From NCBI GenBank assembly GCA_903882965.1, contig CAIRZD010000130.1, forward strand, positions 1 to 64,000: a stretch of DNA of 64,000 nucleotides, given 5' to 3'. Source of the DNA: an uncultured Bacteroidota bacterium (lineage in GTDB: Bacteria > Bacteroidota > Bacteroidia > Chitinophagales > Chitinophagaceae). Below the pieces are notes generated by a model. That model was not told the DNA's origin and did not search any database. It saw nothing but the letters and a program-made list of their open reading frames with translations. The position numbers were made by a program, and so were the translations under genes. Positions 12,901-19,002 of the stretch are shown here, piece after piece. The stretch's first letter is position 1, and each line of letters opens with the position of its first letter.

Positions 12901-13746
12901 GTCACTAATACATATGGTTGCGGTGCTTACGCCACTAGCCTCTTCACTGTAACAGCTACTGCGCCACATAGTATTGCCGCAAACGATGTTACAATATGCA
13001 TCGGGTCCAGCACCACACTCAATGATGTTGCTTCCGGTGGCACATGGAGCAGCGGCAATGATAATATCGCTATAGTCGATGCTAATGGCATGGTAACCGG
13101 TTTATCTGCTGGCAATGCTGCAATAAGCTATACGCTTGTCAGCGGCTTCGGAACTTCAATTACTACTATACCTGTTGTTGTTGTACCGCTGCCTGGCGCT
13201 GTCACCATCGCTGCAAATCCTGGTACGGTCATCAGTAAGGGCGAATCGCTTATATTATCAGCAACAGCAGAAAATGCCGGCCCTGCCCCCGTATTCCAAT
13301 GGCTCATAAACAATGTGCCCGTATCTGGCGCTACTTCGTCTGTGTTTGTAAACAACAGCTTATCTGATAATGATTCTGTTACTTGCAATGTCATTAGCTC
13401 TGGCGCTTGCAGCGGGTACACAGTGTCTGCAACAGTTGGTATATCTGTAGGTAGTTTAGGTGTTCACAGCAACCTTGCTACTGTCAGTGATGTCAGGATA
13501 TTGCCAAACCCTAATAAAGGTGCATTTACACTTAAGGGCACATTAGGTATTACTACTGACGAAGAGGTTACGGTTGAAGTAACAGACATACTCGGCCAGG
13601 TTGTGTACAGGAACAAGGCTACCGCTCAAAATGGCGTGGTAAATGAGAATATATCGCTCAGCTCAATGTTAGCAAACGGTATGTACATCCTCAACTTGCG
13701 CAGCGATACAATTAATAAAGTATTCCATTTTGTGATCGAGAAATAG
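1..13746 (+). CDS. Giant Ig-like (BIG2-type) repeat protein with T9SS sorting domain, 5' partial
   Basis: The reading frame is open from base 1 (AAQSPVM matches the internal repeat), so the ATG at 19 given in the ORF track is not the real start and the N-terminus lies outside the window. At least 4581 residues are visible. In order: about five PKD-like units of 81 aa (to about nt 1090); about 50 Ig-like modules of 65-75 aa with the pattern ITG..VC.G...L.DAT.GGTWSSSN..VATVGS..G.VTG...GT..ITYT...GC....VTVNPLP; five interspersed modules containing GTYYFRA; one PKD-like unit; and a C-terminal type A sorting domain (about 13489-13743; ILPNPNKGAF, then LGQVVY, ending HFVIEK). Most Ig-like modules carry two Cys (VC and GC). 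By family knowledge such proteins cross the outer membrane by T9SS and act as surface or released adhesins; the ligand is unknown. The codon pattern is intact with no frameshift seen. Confidence 0.93.
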   Translation, partial: AAQSPVMTPTATTTYSLTLSASGSGCSPSTVYTTTVTVNTAPTSTGATNSGPICNGGTVTLNDNSGNATAWSWTGSDGSTSAAQSPVMTPTATTTYSLTLSASGSGCSPSTVYTTTVTVNTAPTSTGATNSGPICNGGSVTLNDNSSNATAWSWTGSDGSTSAAQSPVMTPTATTTYSLTLSASGSGCSPSTIYTTTVTVNTAPTSTGATNSGPICNGGSVTLNDNSSNATAWSWTGSDGSTSAAQSPVMTPTATTTYSLTLGASGSGCNPSTVYTTTVTVNTAPTSTGATNSGPICNGSTVTLYDNSSNANVWSWTGSDGFTSTLQSPSPSPTVTTTYSLTVGNTGSGCIQPAVYVTVVTVNPAPATVVASGTGTYCGSTTITGSNGGDGTIYFQGTTSGGTSTATAATAQVVSSSGTYYFRALSTSGCWGPQGSVAVTINPLPAPIAGTTNVCVNATTSLTDATSGGVWAISNPLIATVGSGSGTVTGVSAGIATVTYTLISTGCNATATILSSPIAAPISGTTIVCTGSTTALTDNTSGGNWTSSDATIASVSLYTGIVTGVASGTVTITYGLASGCLQTTAVTVNATSAAITGVSSVCNGSTTTLTDASGTGIWTSGNLAVATIGSSSGIVTAIAPGSATISYAIASGCILTRTVSVNALPAAVTVSGSGTYCATTTITAANGGDGTIYYQGTTSGGTSTATPSTAQVITSSGTYYFRALSASGCWGAEGSTTVTINPLPGAISGTGTVCAGSSTSLSDITAGGTWSSSNANATVDGSGNVTGVYAGTAAITYTIPTGCISATIVTVNAISNISGATAVCAGAATNLSDLVTGGTWTSSNSTVAGIGSASGSVSGLTQGTSIITYTAPTGCTTTTTITVNPLPLAITGTGYVCLGSATSLTDATASGIWSSSNGAIATIGSSSGIVTAAGSGTATITYLLPTGCKITSVVTVNPLPGAIAGTANVCVGLTTSLSDASGGGTWSSSDGTLATIGSTGIVTGIAAGTPVITYTLATGCITTTIITVNPLTGITGSSPVCVGSTLNLNETTAGGAWSSSSGAIATVGSSTGIVTGVASGTATITYLLPTGCKSTSVVTVNPLPVAISGTASVCVGLPTSLSDATGSGTWSSSDGTLATIGSTGIVTGVAAGTPVITYTLGTGCLRTVTVTVNPLSAITGAGQVCIGSTVTLNDATTAGTWSSSNGTVASVGASTGIVSGVTSGTTTITYLLATGCKSTSVLTVNPLPAAITGTGNVCVGSTLTVSDATAGGSWSTSDVTLATIGSNGVVTGVGSGIVTITYTLGTGCINTAFVTVNPVPSAITGTTTVCAGSVTALNNTATGGTWSSSSTATATVDGSGNVTGVAGGTTVISYIMAAGCYATTTVTVSTILPITGTLSACIGSTTSLNDGTGGGTWSSSNPSVGSISTGGIVTGIINGSTTVSYTLSSGCIRTAVIAINSSPAAISGPSPAVVCVGATITLSDAVTGGTWHSSNASVATIGSVSGLVTGQQAGTITVVYTAGAGCTVSSVVTVNANPLPIQGATSECLGTTVSLSDGTSGGTWSSSNSNASIDGSGNITGVTVGTSTTSYTLTTGCYITYPNTVLKNPSAIFGTASVCVGATTQLSDSTAVAVNWTSSNGSIATVVNSGVVTGVSAGVATITYKIQAGSCIATQSVTVNALPAAISGNTPVCAGSTLTLTDAAGSGTWTSSNTAVATVGSGSGTVTGIVGGTAVISYTASGGCSITATVTVNPILSISGIGYVCSGSSVTLSDATSGGTWSSSNTGVATVGTSGVVTGVGAGGTVTITYKITSTGCIATSIMTVNAVSAAISGTSSVCTNYTTALTDATPGGTWSSSNGSVATVGTSGIVTANTLYVAGTTTITYAIGGCVSTKVVTVNITPLPVQGATSECMGATVSLSDANTGGTWSTSNSNASINGSGNITALAVGTSTVTYTLPTGCYITYPNTIHPNPSPIFGTATVCAGSLTELSDSTATTVSWTSSNTAVATAVNSGWITGVSAGTATITYKILIGNCITTQVVTVNPQPVAIAGNTPICQGNTITLSDATSSGTWSSTNTLVATIGSTGIVTSAAGGTSLISYTIGDGCANTTIVTVNSIAAISGNTPICTGQSITLSDAATGGSWSCSNLAVGTIDPVAGVVTPVSTGTATITYLMPTGCSATTVITVNPVISGVTITGSPVVCSGATTTLTDATAGGSWSSSDVTIGTVDPASGIVTGVAAGTVNISYSIGVGCVAANVVTIIASPASLSGTNLICAGLTTSLSDVVPDGTWSSSNAAIAYVSVYTGLVTGIAGGTASISYTTPNGCFNTVVVTVNPLVSTISGTTTICIGGNTNLTDASSGGTWSSSDNTIATVGSTGIVTGVAGGYASITYTLSTGCSNAFNVVVNPYAGIITGPVSVDVDSVITLADAIGGGIWTSSNANASVDGSGDVSGITGGTATISYSVTNVCGTAVATTILTINVGPAQVIVSGGGSYCGSTTITASNGSDGTIYYQGTNPVGTSTLTPSASQVISSSGTYYFRAQSSAGAWGVAGSAIVTINPVPAAITGSPVVCIGLSTALTDATAGGTWSSSNANATIDGSGNVTGASAGTTNITYTLPAGCTSITTATVNPLPSAITGSATVCSGLTAVLSSATSGGTWSSVSTGIGTIDPSSGTFTAIASGTTTVSYILPTGCYATTTETVNPLPANITGTATVCKGLTTSLTDATSGGTWTSSDITTATVGSTGVVTGIAANTANITYTLPTGCIATNTVTVNVLPSAITGTTNVCAGATTGLSNSTSGGTWSSGSTGVGTIDPSSGIATGISAGTTAITYTLSTGCIATANITVNALPTSVSTGGSGTFCGSTTITASNGGSGTIYFQGTTSGGTATTTPATSQVVSTSGTYYFRALSSSGCWGAQGSVSVTINPTPSAITGAATVCSGTTTALTDATSGGTWSSSNANATVDGSGNVSGITAGTATITYTLPTGCVTTFPITVYGSPSAINGSLNVCLGSTTSLSSSTAGGTWASASTGIATIGSISGTTTAVSVGSAGITYTLSTGCTATANITVNALPATVIASGGGSFCGSTTVTAANGGSGTIYFQGTTSGGTSTAIPSASQLITTSGTYYFRAQSSSGCWGTEGSVIVTINPLPAAINGPATVCLGSSITLTDATASGTWSSSNGSVASIGSASGIITTGSAGTTTIAYTLGTGCSASAVITVNSLPASVSGTTAICLGTTTVLTDATSGGTWSSSNIYVASVGSAGLVTGLVSGNANITYTDVNGCGAVSIITVNPLPSAITGTTAICMGAANSLSDATTGGTWASSTTGVATIDGSGNVTTVSAGTSNITYTLPTGCIATTTITVNPISAILNASGVCLGNTITLSDATSGGSWSSSNTSIAGIGTSGILTGLSTGTTTITYTMPSGCTATTTITVNPAPSAITGNTIVCVGFTSALTDAGGGTWTSSNTSIATVGSASAVVTGVGAGTAGITYSLATGCTATVIVTVTSVPGSINGATSVCAGSAITLTDAVSGGSWSSSNTANASVGSLTGIVTGVGGGVATITYTMAAGCYVTSGITVNAIQPILGTLSACIGSTTRLSDGSSGGTWSSSNPSIGSVGSSTGIVAGISSGSVTISYTIPSGCVRTVSVQINGLPSAISGPSPTAVCIGGTITLSDATTGGTWNSSNTSVATIGSSSGVVSGLQAGTITVVYTAGAGCTVSNVVTVNPNPLPIQGSASECLGTTVSLSDANSGGTWSSSNSNASIDGSGNITGLIVGTSTTTYTLPTGCYITYPNTVNKNPSAIFGTFSVCVGSATQLSDSTATSVSWTSSNTLVASVVNSGTVTGIGAGTAIITYKILTGSCITTQTVTVNALPAAITGNTPVCAGSTITLTDVAGAGTWTSSNAAIASVGTGLGVVTGVAGGTAVISYKPSGGCTVNTTVTVNPIFAISGGTNACVGSTTSLSDATTGGTWASSNTSIATVASTGIVTGVSAGSATITYTLATGCTRTTSVNIGSIAPITGTLSVCTNYTTALTDVTSGGTWSSTNASIASVNASGLVTANTLYNAGTATISYAIGTCAATKVVTVNSTPQPIHGATSECMGTTVSLSDAIAGGTWSSSNANASIDGSGNITGVAVGTSTTSYTVSTGCYITYPNTVLADPTPILGTFTVCTGSFTLLTDATSNATSWTSSNTLVATAANSGAVTGVAAGTAIITYTIHSGCSITQTVTVNPTPGAGTISGTMTVAVGANVTLTDAVTGGTWTSSNIPVAVIGSASGTVTGNNPGNATISYHVTNTYGCGAYATSLFTVTATAPHSIAANDVTICIGSSTTLNDVASGGTWSSGNDNIAIVDANGMVTGLSAGNAAISYTLVSGFGTSITTIPVVVVPLPGAVTIAANPGTVISKGESLILSATAENAGPAPVFQWLINNVPVSGATSSVFVNNSLSDNDSVTCNVISSGACSGYTVSATVGISVGSLGVHSNLATVSDVRILPNPNKGAFTLKGTLGITTDEEVTVEVTDILGQVVYRNKATAQNGVVNENISLSSMLANGMYILNLRSDTINKVFHFVIEK
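1104..9460 (+). repeat. Five dispersed GTYYFRA modules inside the giant Ig-like protein
   Basis: A module of about 75 aa occurs near 1104-1328, 2006-2224, 7468-7686, 8569-8790 and 9238-9460. Its signature is YCGSTTIT..NGG.GTIYFQGTTSGGT, then SGTYYFRA.S..GCWG..GS..VTINP. It differs from the Ig-like modules and always replaces one or sits between them. The third copy has AWG in place of CWG and so lacks one Cys. A distant relative (YCAGTSGATIGLNGS) sits in the 28864-31002 protein. Confidence 0.85.
4000..6140 (+). repeat. Segmental duplication, copy A (about 10-11 Ig-like modules)
   Basis: This stretch and 10590-12725 carry the same modules in the same order. The landmarks GTLSACIGSTT, ISGPSP, QG..SECLGTTVSLSD, CYITYPNT, FGT..VCVG, VCTNYTTALTD and VTANTLY recur at a constant offset. 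The offset is 6591-6594 bp up to about 5400 and 6585 bp after a 9-bp (3-aa) indel in one module. Within the copy the SEC...CYITYPNT...FGT pair itself occurs twice. Confidence 0.9.
10590..12725 (+). repeat. Segmental duplication, copy B
   Basis: This is the colinear partner of copy A at 4000-6140. Protein similarity is high throughout but the DNA has diverged at many third positions, so the duplication is old relative to the 243-bp array at the left edge. Confidence 0.9.
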
Positions 13747-13766
13747 ATCATAATATAAGTGCAATG

Positions 13767-13801
13767 AAAAAGCGAGGCTCCTAAGAAGGCCTCGCTTTTT
13801 T
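13767..13801. terminator. Bidirectional intrinsic terminator
   Basis: AAAAAGCGAGGC and GCCTCGCTTTTT form a 12-bp stem with a 10-nt loop between the convergent giant gene and ppx. It carries T-runs on both strands, so it can serve both. Confidence 0.9.
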
Positions 13802-13845
13802 AATTGATACAATTATGGGTTTCGGGAGTGTTAGCTCAGCTCTAA

Positions 13846-14736
13846 CTATACAGACTCCTTCTTTTTTTCATTATAGAGAATTTTTATCAGGCCGTCGGCA
13901 AGGCCTATTTTGGGCACATAGATCTCATCAGCAAGCGCCCAGCGCATTATAGAGATGTAGATTTGCAATGCAGGTACAATTACGTCCGCCCTGTCTTCCC
14001 TGAACTGGTATAGATGTTTGCGTTCGTCAAGAGAGGTATAGCTCAGTTCTTTATAATAATCTTTCAGCAGGTCAAGCGTAAGTGGCCTTCCTTCTTTCCG
14101 TTTAGACATCGAGAATATCTTGTTGATATTTCCCCCGGTGCCTATAGCTTCCAGTGGCTGGTAATCCCGCGCGTATGTTTTTATGTACCATTTCATATGC
14201 TCCCACTGCTCATCGGCAACTTTGTTGTGCAGCAATCTTATAGTGCCTATGTTAAATGATTCTTTAAAAATAGTATGGTTTTGGGAGTAGAGTGTTATCT
14301 CCGTACTCCCGCCGCCTACATCTATATACAGGTAAGATTTGTTATCGCTGAGCTTTTCCGCAATATGGGTTTCATAAATGATGTTGGCTTCTTCCTGCCC
14401 GGTAATGATATCTATTTTCATCCCCGTTTCGGAGTAGATTTCCTCCAGTATTTTCTTGCCATTGGTTGCATCGCGCATAGCTGAGGTCGCGCAGGCTTTA
14501 AATGCTTCCACGTTATAGATGTTCATTAAAAGCTTGTAGGCCTTTATTGTTTCTATAAGTTTTTTCTTCTTTTCATCAGATACGGTTCCCTTATCAAACA
14601 CATCAAAACCCAGGCGTAGCGGTATACGTAACAACGTTAGCTTTGTAAAATCTACTGTGCCATCTACATAAACTGAGGTTTCACATATCAAAAGCCGCGC
14701 AGCATTAGACCCAATATCAATAGCGGCAAGTATCAC
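13846..14736 (-). CDS. ppx: Ppx/GppA family phosphatase (exopolyphosphatase)
   Basis: This 296-aa protein has the ASKHA-fold signatures of the Ppx/GppA family: the phosphate-1 motif AIDIGSNAARLL at the N-terminus and the phosphate-2 motif YIDVGGGSTEI near residue 140. The family hydrolyses terminal phosphates of polyphosphate or (p)ppGpp pentaphosphate in the cytoplasm. It matches the short two-domain form, without the C-terminal HD-like domain of E. coli Ppx. The start is GTG and overlaps the ppk1 stop by 4 bp (GTGA), so the pair is probably translationally coupled. Coupling to ppk1 favours a polyphosphate substrate, but GppA activity cannot be excluded. Confidence 0.9.
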   Translation of the reverse strand: MILAAIDIGSNAARLLICETSVYVDGTVDFTKLTLLRIPLRLGFDVFDKGTVSDEKKKKLIETIKAYKLLMNIYNVEAFKACATSAMRDATNGKKILEEIYSETGMKIDIITGQEEANIIYETHIAEKLSDNKSYLYIDVGGGSTEITLYSQNHTIFKESFNIGTIRLLHNKVADEQWEHMKWYIKTYARDYQPLEAIGTGGNINKIFSMSKRKEGRPLTLDLLKDYYKELSYTSLDERKHLYQFREDRADVIVPALQIYISIMRWALADEIYVPKIGLADGLIKILYNEKKKESV

Positions 14737-16811
14737 TTTTTGTACGTTTTATTTTGTAAATATTTATAAATAGCTTCTTGCGAACGAACTTTGGGTACAT
14801 GCTCATCTCTGTGCACATACTGGTTGCTTTGTTCATTATCTAATATACGACCTTTAACATTCTCCGCAAGCTGGATATTTAAAATATCTATTAATTCCTG
14901 TTGTATTTCTTTGTTATATATTGGGCAGGCGGCCTCAATCCTGTGGTCCAGGTTGCGCACCATCCAGTCTGCCGACGATATAAATACTTTAGGGTCTTTC
15001 TCATTCCCAAACACAAAAACCCGTGCGTGCTCCAGGTAATCATCAATGATACTGATCGCTTTAAAGGTGCCTTTAAAGGATTTTTGTTCTGTATATGCGC
15101 AGCAAATACCGCGTATCACCATTTGTATATCCACCCCCGCTTTGGCCGCCGCATATAGTTTTTCTATCAGCACATTATCTACAAGGCTATTTAGCTTTAT
15201 GATTACTGATCCTGGCTTTTTCTTTTTTGCCAGCCTTATTTCTTTATCTATTAATGCCAGCATCGACTTCCGCATTGTCAGCGGCGATATAGGCAATGTC
15301 TTACAGTTCCTTAGGTAACTGGCCTTTTTAATAGGGTTTTCGAGGTAATCAAATATACGGTTCACATCAGCCAGGATAGTTCTGTTGGTCGTTAGCAGGC
15401 AGTGGTCGCCATAATAGCGTGCTGTGTTCTCATTAAGATTGCCGGTAGATATAAATCCGTATGTTCGGGTATGGTTAAATTCTCTCTTTTTTATTACACA
15501 TATCTTGGCATGCACTTTCATATTATGCAGCCCCAGTACCACTTTTACACCTTCTTCTTCCAGTTGCGCTTTCCACCTCATGTTTGCTTCTTCATCAAAT
15601 CGGGCACGTAGTTCCAGCACTACTGTTACCTCTTTGCCGTTTCGCACAGCATTGATAAGGGCATTGATTATTTTTGAGTTCTTGGCTACTCTGTAACATG
15701 TGATTCGTATACTGTGCACAAACGGATCGATCGCTGCTTCTCGCAGCAGGTCTATTATAGAATCAAACGAATGATAGGGTAGGTGCAGCATTACATCCCT
15801 TTTCTCTATTACATCCATAATTCGGCACGGTTGCTTCAGCAACGGGTGCACAAACGGGTCATGGCGGGGTGGGGTATCCTGGAATATTGATGCAGGGAAA
15901 TCAATAAAATCTTTAAAGTTGTGTATCCGCCCACCCGGTATAAGGTTATCTTTTTTACTAAGGCCCAGTCGTTTTGTAAGGTAATTTAATAGTAAGTGGT
16001 CAATATGCCGGTCAAATACGAAACGCGTAGTGCGCCCGTGTTTTCGGTTTTTTAATCCCTTCTCCAGCTCTGCTATAAGATTTGTATTTACATCATTATC
16101 TATTTCCAGTTCCGCATCCTTCGTCACCTTAATAATGTAACCCATAAACCGGTTAAACCCGAATGGTGCAAACAGGCTTGGCAGGTTCTGCCGTATTATA
16201 TCTTCAAGCAGTATCACATCGGTCTCTCCCTTTTCAGATGGCATTATCACAAACCTGGGCAATACCTTTGTAGGTATCTCTATCAGTGCGTACCGTTGAA
16301 TCATAGAAGCTTTGGTGCTCCCCAATACACACGCAAGGTAGATCGACTTGTCGCGCAACAGCGGGATGTGCGGTATCGTCTCTATCATCAACGGTATGAT
16401 CTGCGTCCGCACCTTATCTTCAAAAAACTTCGATACAAATTCCTTTTGCTCTTTCGAAAGCTGCTTTTCATTCTTTATGTATATCCGTTTCTTTTCCAGC
16501 TCAGTGATGATGTTTGAGTAGGTCTCGTCAAATTCTTCCTGCTGCGTTATTACCGTCTGTTGTATCTTTTTTAGTATCTTGTCCGGGTTGGCTTCCAGGT
16601 GCATTTTGGCCGCCTTGCCCAGTAGCACCATTTTATTCAGCGCAGCTACACGTACCCTGAAAAACTCATCTAGGTTATTAGAAAATATCCCCAGAAAGCG
16701 AAGCCGGTCATGAATATGATTCTTCGGGTCATTTGCCTCCTGTAATACACGCCCGTTAAAAGCCAGCCAACTAATATCCCGTACTATGGTTTGTTTTGTT
16801 GTTTTCAGCAT
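14733..16811 (-). CDS. ppk1: Polyphosphate kinase 1
   Basis: At 692 aa this is full length for PPK1, which reversibly transfers the gamma-phosphate of ATP to polyphosphate. The N-terminal part has DISWLAFNGRVLQEA and NNLDEFFRVR, typical of the family's N and head domains. The C-terminal phospholipase-D-like halves carry MKVHAKICVI (the His equivalent to the autophosphorylated E. coli His435), STGNLNENTARYYGDH, and NLDHRIEAACP (equivalent to His592). It is the first gene of a two-gene operon with ppx. An AT-rich leader lies upstream. Confidence 0.95.
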   Translation of the reverse strand: MLKTTKQTIVRDISWLAFNGRVLQEANDPKNHIHDRLRFLGIFSNNLDEFFRVRVAALNKMVLLGKAAKMHLEANPDKILKKIQQTVITQQEEFDETYSNIITELEKKRIYIKNEKQLSKEQKEFVSKFFEDKVRTQIIPLMIETIPHIPLLRDKSIYLACVLGSTKASMIQRYALIEIPTKVLPRFVIMPSEKGETDVILLEDIIRQNLPSLFAPFGFNRFMGYIIKVTKDAELEIDNDVNTNLIAELEKGLKNRKHGRTTRFVFDRHIDHLLLNYLTKRLGLSKKDNLIPGGRIHNFKDFIDFPASIFQDTPPRHDPFVHPLLKQPCRIMDVIEKRDVMLHLPYHSFDSIIDLLREAAIDPFVHSIRITCYRVAKNSKIINALINAVRNGKEVTVVLELRARFDEEANMRWKAQLEEEGVKVVLGLHNMKVHAKICVIKKREFNHTRTYGFISTGNLNENTARYYGDHCLLTTNRTILADVNRIFDYLENPIKKASYLRNCKTLPISPLTMRKSMLALIDKEIRLAKKKKPGSVIIKLNSLVDNVLIEKLYAAAKAGVDIQMVIRGICCAYTEQKSFKGTFKAISIIDDYLEHARVFVFGNEKDPKVFISSADWMVRNLDHRIEAACPIYNKEIQQELIDILNIQLAENVKGRILDNEQSNQYVHRDEHVPKVRSQEAIYKYLQNKTYKK

Positions 16812-17293
16812 GGTAAATCCTGAAATTATATTTAATTACAATTGTTAATAACGACTAAAAATACTTTCAAAATCAATGGGATTATAATAATTCTCAAAAC
16901 TTAACATTGACGATTTAAACTAAATTGCTGAGCGTATAACCTCATCCTCCTATATCGCCGCTGTAGCATTGCAACTGTTCAAATATAGATTACTCCTGGG
17001 CAATAGCCATATCCCACCCAATGCTATCTCAATACGCGCGTTCTGGCAAAGAATCAAACCTGCACTGCCTTGCGATAACCGGATTTTGAGCCGCCGGCCA
17101 AATCGCTGCAAACGCAATAAAATCAACACTTTCAATGCCGTTAAAACGATAATCAGGGTATGCCTTTAAACCGAAAACAGTGGTGGCAGGAGAAACTTTC
17201 CATTTTCCTCGCTTCCATTTTATTGTTAGACAAGATCTTTGGTTATTTTTAATTATTAAATTTGGTTTGTACTAATCATTTAATAAAATAAGC
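16812..17293. other. Intergenic region, no gene found
   Basis: This 482-bp gap lies between divergent ppk1 and the DHFR-like gene. The ends are AT-rich, while 16960-17180 is more GC-rich and holds short overlapping ORFs of about 60 aa on both strands with no recognisable motif. It should contain promoters for both flanking genes. A possible -7 box lies at 17257-17264. Confidence 0.5.
17257..17264 (+). promoter_or_regulatory. Possible Bacteroidota -7 box (TAAATTTG)
   Basis: TAAATTTG matches the TAnnTTTG -7 consensus 30 nt before the ATG of the DHFR-like gene. A TTTG lies 15 nt upstream, shorter than the usual spacing of about 19, so the -33 part is weak. Confidence 0.35.
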
Positions 17294-17941
17294 ATGCAAA
17301 AACTAAGAGTCGACAATTTTTCAATTTCTATAGATGGATTTGGCGCTGGGCCTCATCAGACTTTAAATGATCCGCTTGGTAAAAATGGAATGGGTCTGCA
17401 TCAATGGTTTTTTCCAACAGATGCATTCCAACAAATGGTCGGCGGCCAACCCGGAGAAAAGGGCGTAGATAACGACTTTGCAACAAGAGGTTTAGAACAG
17501 GTAGGTGCTTGCATTATGGGCAGGAACATGTTCGGGCCCATAAGAGACAATTGGCCGGATGATAAATGGAAAGGATGGTGGGGCGAAAATCCCCCCTATC
17601 ATTGTCCCGTCTTTGTTTTGACACATCATGCAAGAGAGTCAGTTACGATGGAAGGAGGCACAACTTTTCACTTCGTAACTGAGGGAATCCATGCAGCCCT
17701 TCGCCGAGCCAAGGAAGCCGCCAACGTCATGGATATTCGATTGTGTGGAGGAGTAAGTACGATCCGGCAATATTTAAAGGAAGCTTTAGTTGATCAATTG
17801 CACATCGCCATAACTCCCGTCATACTCGGAACAGGAGAGCATCTTTTTAATGGCATCGACCTTGTCAAACTTGGATATAAATGCATACAAACCACTACTT
17901 CCGGCAAGGTGATGCATATCATCATTGCAAAAGATAAATAA
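17294..17941 (+). CDS. Dihydrofolate reductase family protein (RibD C-terminal domain-like)
   Basis: This 215-aa single-domain protein resembles the RibD C-terminal/DHFR-like fold. It has an N-terminal strand ending in SIDGFGAGP, a middle part with GRNMFGP, PVFVLTHH and FVTEGIHAAL, then LCGGVSTIRQYLKEALVDQLHIAITPVILGTGEHLF, the hallmark of this NADPH-dependent reductase group. Members are usually of unknown substrate and are not the housekeeping FolA. It stands alone; its 3' neighbour is convergent. The ATG at 17294 is the only reasonable start. Confidence 0.85.
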   Translation: MQKLRVDNFSISIDGFGAGPHQTLNDPLGKNGMGLHQWFFPTDAFQQMVGGQPGEKGVDNDFATRGLEQVGACIMGRNMFGPIRDNWPDDKWKGWWGENPPYHCPVFVLTHHARESVTMEGGTTFHFVTEGIHAALRRAKEAANVMDIRLCGGVSTIRQYLKEALVDQLHIAITPVILGTGEHLFNGIDLVKLGYKCIQTTTSGKVMHIIIAKDK

Positions 17942-18033
17942 ACTGTTTTTCCCCCTGACAAAGCGATTATGCTCATCAGAAATAGTAAAGAAGTAAATGC
18001 CGGATACAAAATCGCTTACTTCAAAAATATAAA

Positions 18034-18057
18034 TCCCTGTAACCGAAGTTACAGGGA
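18034..18057 (-). terminator. Stem-loop after the small exported protein
   Basis: TCCCTGTAAC and GTTACAGGGA form a perfect 10-bp stem with a CGAA loop, followed on the minus strand by an A/T-rich tract (ATTTATATTTTT). It is placed to end the minus-strand 61-aa gene and could also act on the convergent reductase gene. Confidence 0.7.
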
Positions 18058-18093
18058 CTATTTTAACACGTTACAATTATTGTATGCTGAAAT

Positions 18094-18279
18094 TTATTTG
18101 CCTGCTTTCTTTTGCACAACAGGCTTAGCTGTTTTAGCATTCTGTTTTGCAGTTGGGGCGGCTTTTGCAGCAACAGTAGTTGTTTTTTTGGTTTTAGGAG
18201 CAGTTTGTTTTTCCTGTGCATTTGCTGTAATTGCTAATGTAGATAGTGCAACCGCAAGCATTAAAATTTGCTTTTTCAT
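18094..18279 (-). CDS. Small exported Lys/Ala/Thr-rich protein
   Basis: The 61-aa product starts with a clear Sec signal peptide (MKKQILMLAVALSTLAITANAQ). The remaining roughly 39 residues are almost only Lys, Ala, Thr, Pro, Gln and Val, without Cys or aromatics, so it is likely disordered and strongly basic. Similar short basic exported proteins are common in Bacteroidota and have no assigned role. A stem-loop follows. The signal peptide and the flanking terminator are the main reasons to call it real. Confidence 0.7.
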   Translation of the reverse strand: MKKQILMLAVALSTLAITANAQEKQTAPKTKKTTTVAAKAAPTAKQNAKTAKPVVQKKAGK

Positions 18280-19002
18280 TTGGTAAACGCTTGTTTTTTA
18301 GAGCGTTATATTTCCTAGTCCAAATTACGTTCCAATCATTGTTAAAGAAATTATAAACCGTTTTATTCATATTATTTCGGCATAAACAATATATGCCCCG
18401 GAGGGGCTATCTGTTTGTAGAAATCATCAGAAAGCATGACTCGCATGCCGTCGGTATGCATCCCTGCTTTTTATGCGTTTTTAAATCCAATTGGTATCGC
18501 ATAGCATTTACACCACTTTCATTAAATCAATATCAACACTAATTCATCACTATTTTTGCTATTAATATTTGCGCTCTCCCCCCCAACAACGTAATCAACC
18601 TCGTTTACTCATTTTTAAAACCAATGAAAGTAGCCATGGCAAATGATTTCATAAAAGGTGTATACACTTCCCGGCATATATCCCACCCTTGTATGAAATT
18701 TACACCATGATACTTTTATCTCAAAAACATTTACTCGAAAATGGCATTCTGTTATCAGGCAATTATAGCATCCCGTGTATACACAAATTGCAGCCATTCA
18801 CACACAATTCATCCAATGTCCCACAACGCCCTATAATTGCAACAAGACTGCGACATTTTCGTGATATTATCTGCAATAAAGCATTGATTATAAATAAATT
18901 AATAAAAAACCCACCAATAAGTGTGATATTTCTCATGAATGCATTCGTGCTTCTTTCACGTTACACCTAACAATAGTATATTGCATAGTAGCTATAAAAA
19001 TC
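18280..19002. other. Intergenic region of 723 bp with one short palindromic element
   Basis: The region is AT-rich and carries no convincing gene. The ORF at 18689-18970 has no family-like composition, and its antisense partner is no better. A palindromic repeat-like element sits at 18391-18470. The region separates divergent units, so promoters for both are expected. Confidence 0.5.
18391..18470. repeat. Short palindromic interspersed-repeat-like element
   Basis: It contains ATGCCCCGGAGGGGCTAT, then CTGTTTGTAGAAA, then GCATGCCGTCGGTATGC, two small hairpins joined by a TTTGTAGAAA linker. The arrangement resembles short non-coding repeats I recall from Sphingobacteriales-type genomes, usually reading GCCCCGTAGGGGC and TGTTTGTAGAAA. 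Only one copy is seen in this window, so its repeat nature is inferred from memory. Confidence 0.45.

Noticed and set aside
281-13421. Many antisense and alternate-frame ORFs of 60-140 aa inside the giant Ig-like gene, some nearly identical to each other (such as 285-527 and 528-770).
   Set aside because: They mirror the repeated coding sequence on the other strand. The plus frame has clear repeats, a T9SS tail and sensible codon use; the antisense peptides have no family-like features.
1-13746. CRISPR-like regular repeats.
   Set aside because: The repeats are 243 bp or longer, in frame and translated as a continuous protein. Repeat and spacer sizes do not fit CRISPR.
16950-17169. Overlapping 61- and 66-aa ORFs upstream of the reductase gene, in a slightly GC-richer patch.
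   Set aside because: There is no recognisable motif, and both strands are equally open. It may be a decayed gene but cannot be supported.
18615-18970. ORFs of 60 and 93 aa in the 723-bp gap before the methyltransferase.
   Set aside because: The composition follows AT-rich non-coding DNA, with no conserved-looking segment.
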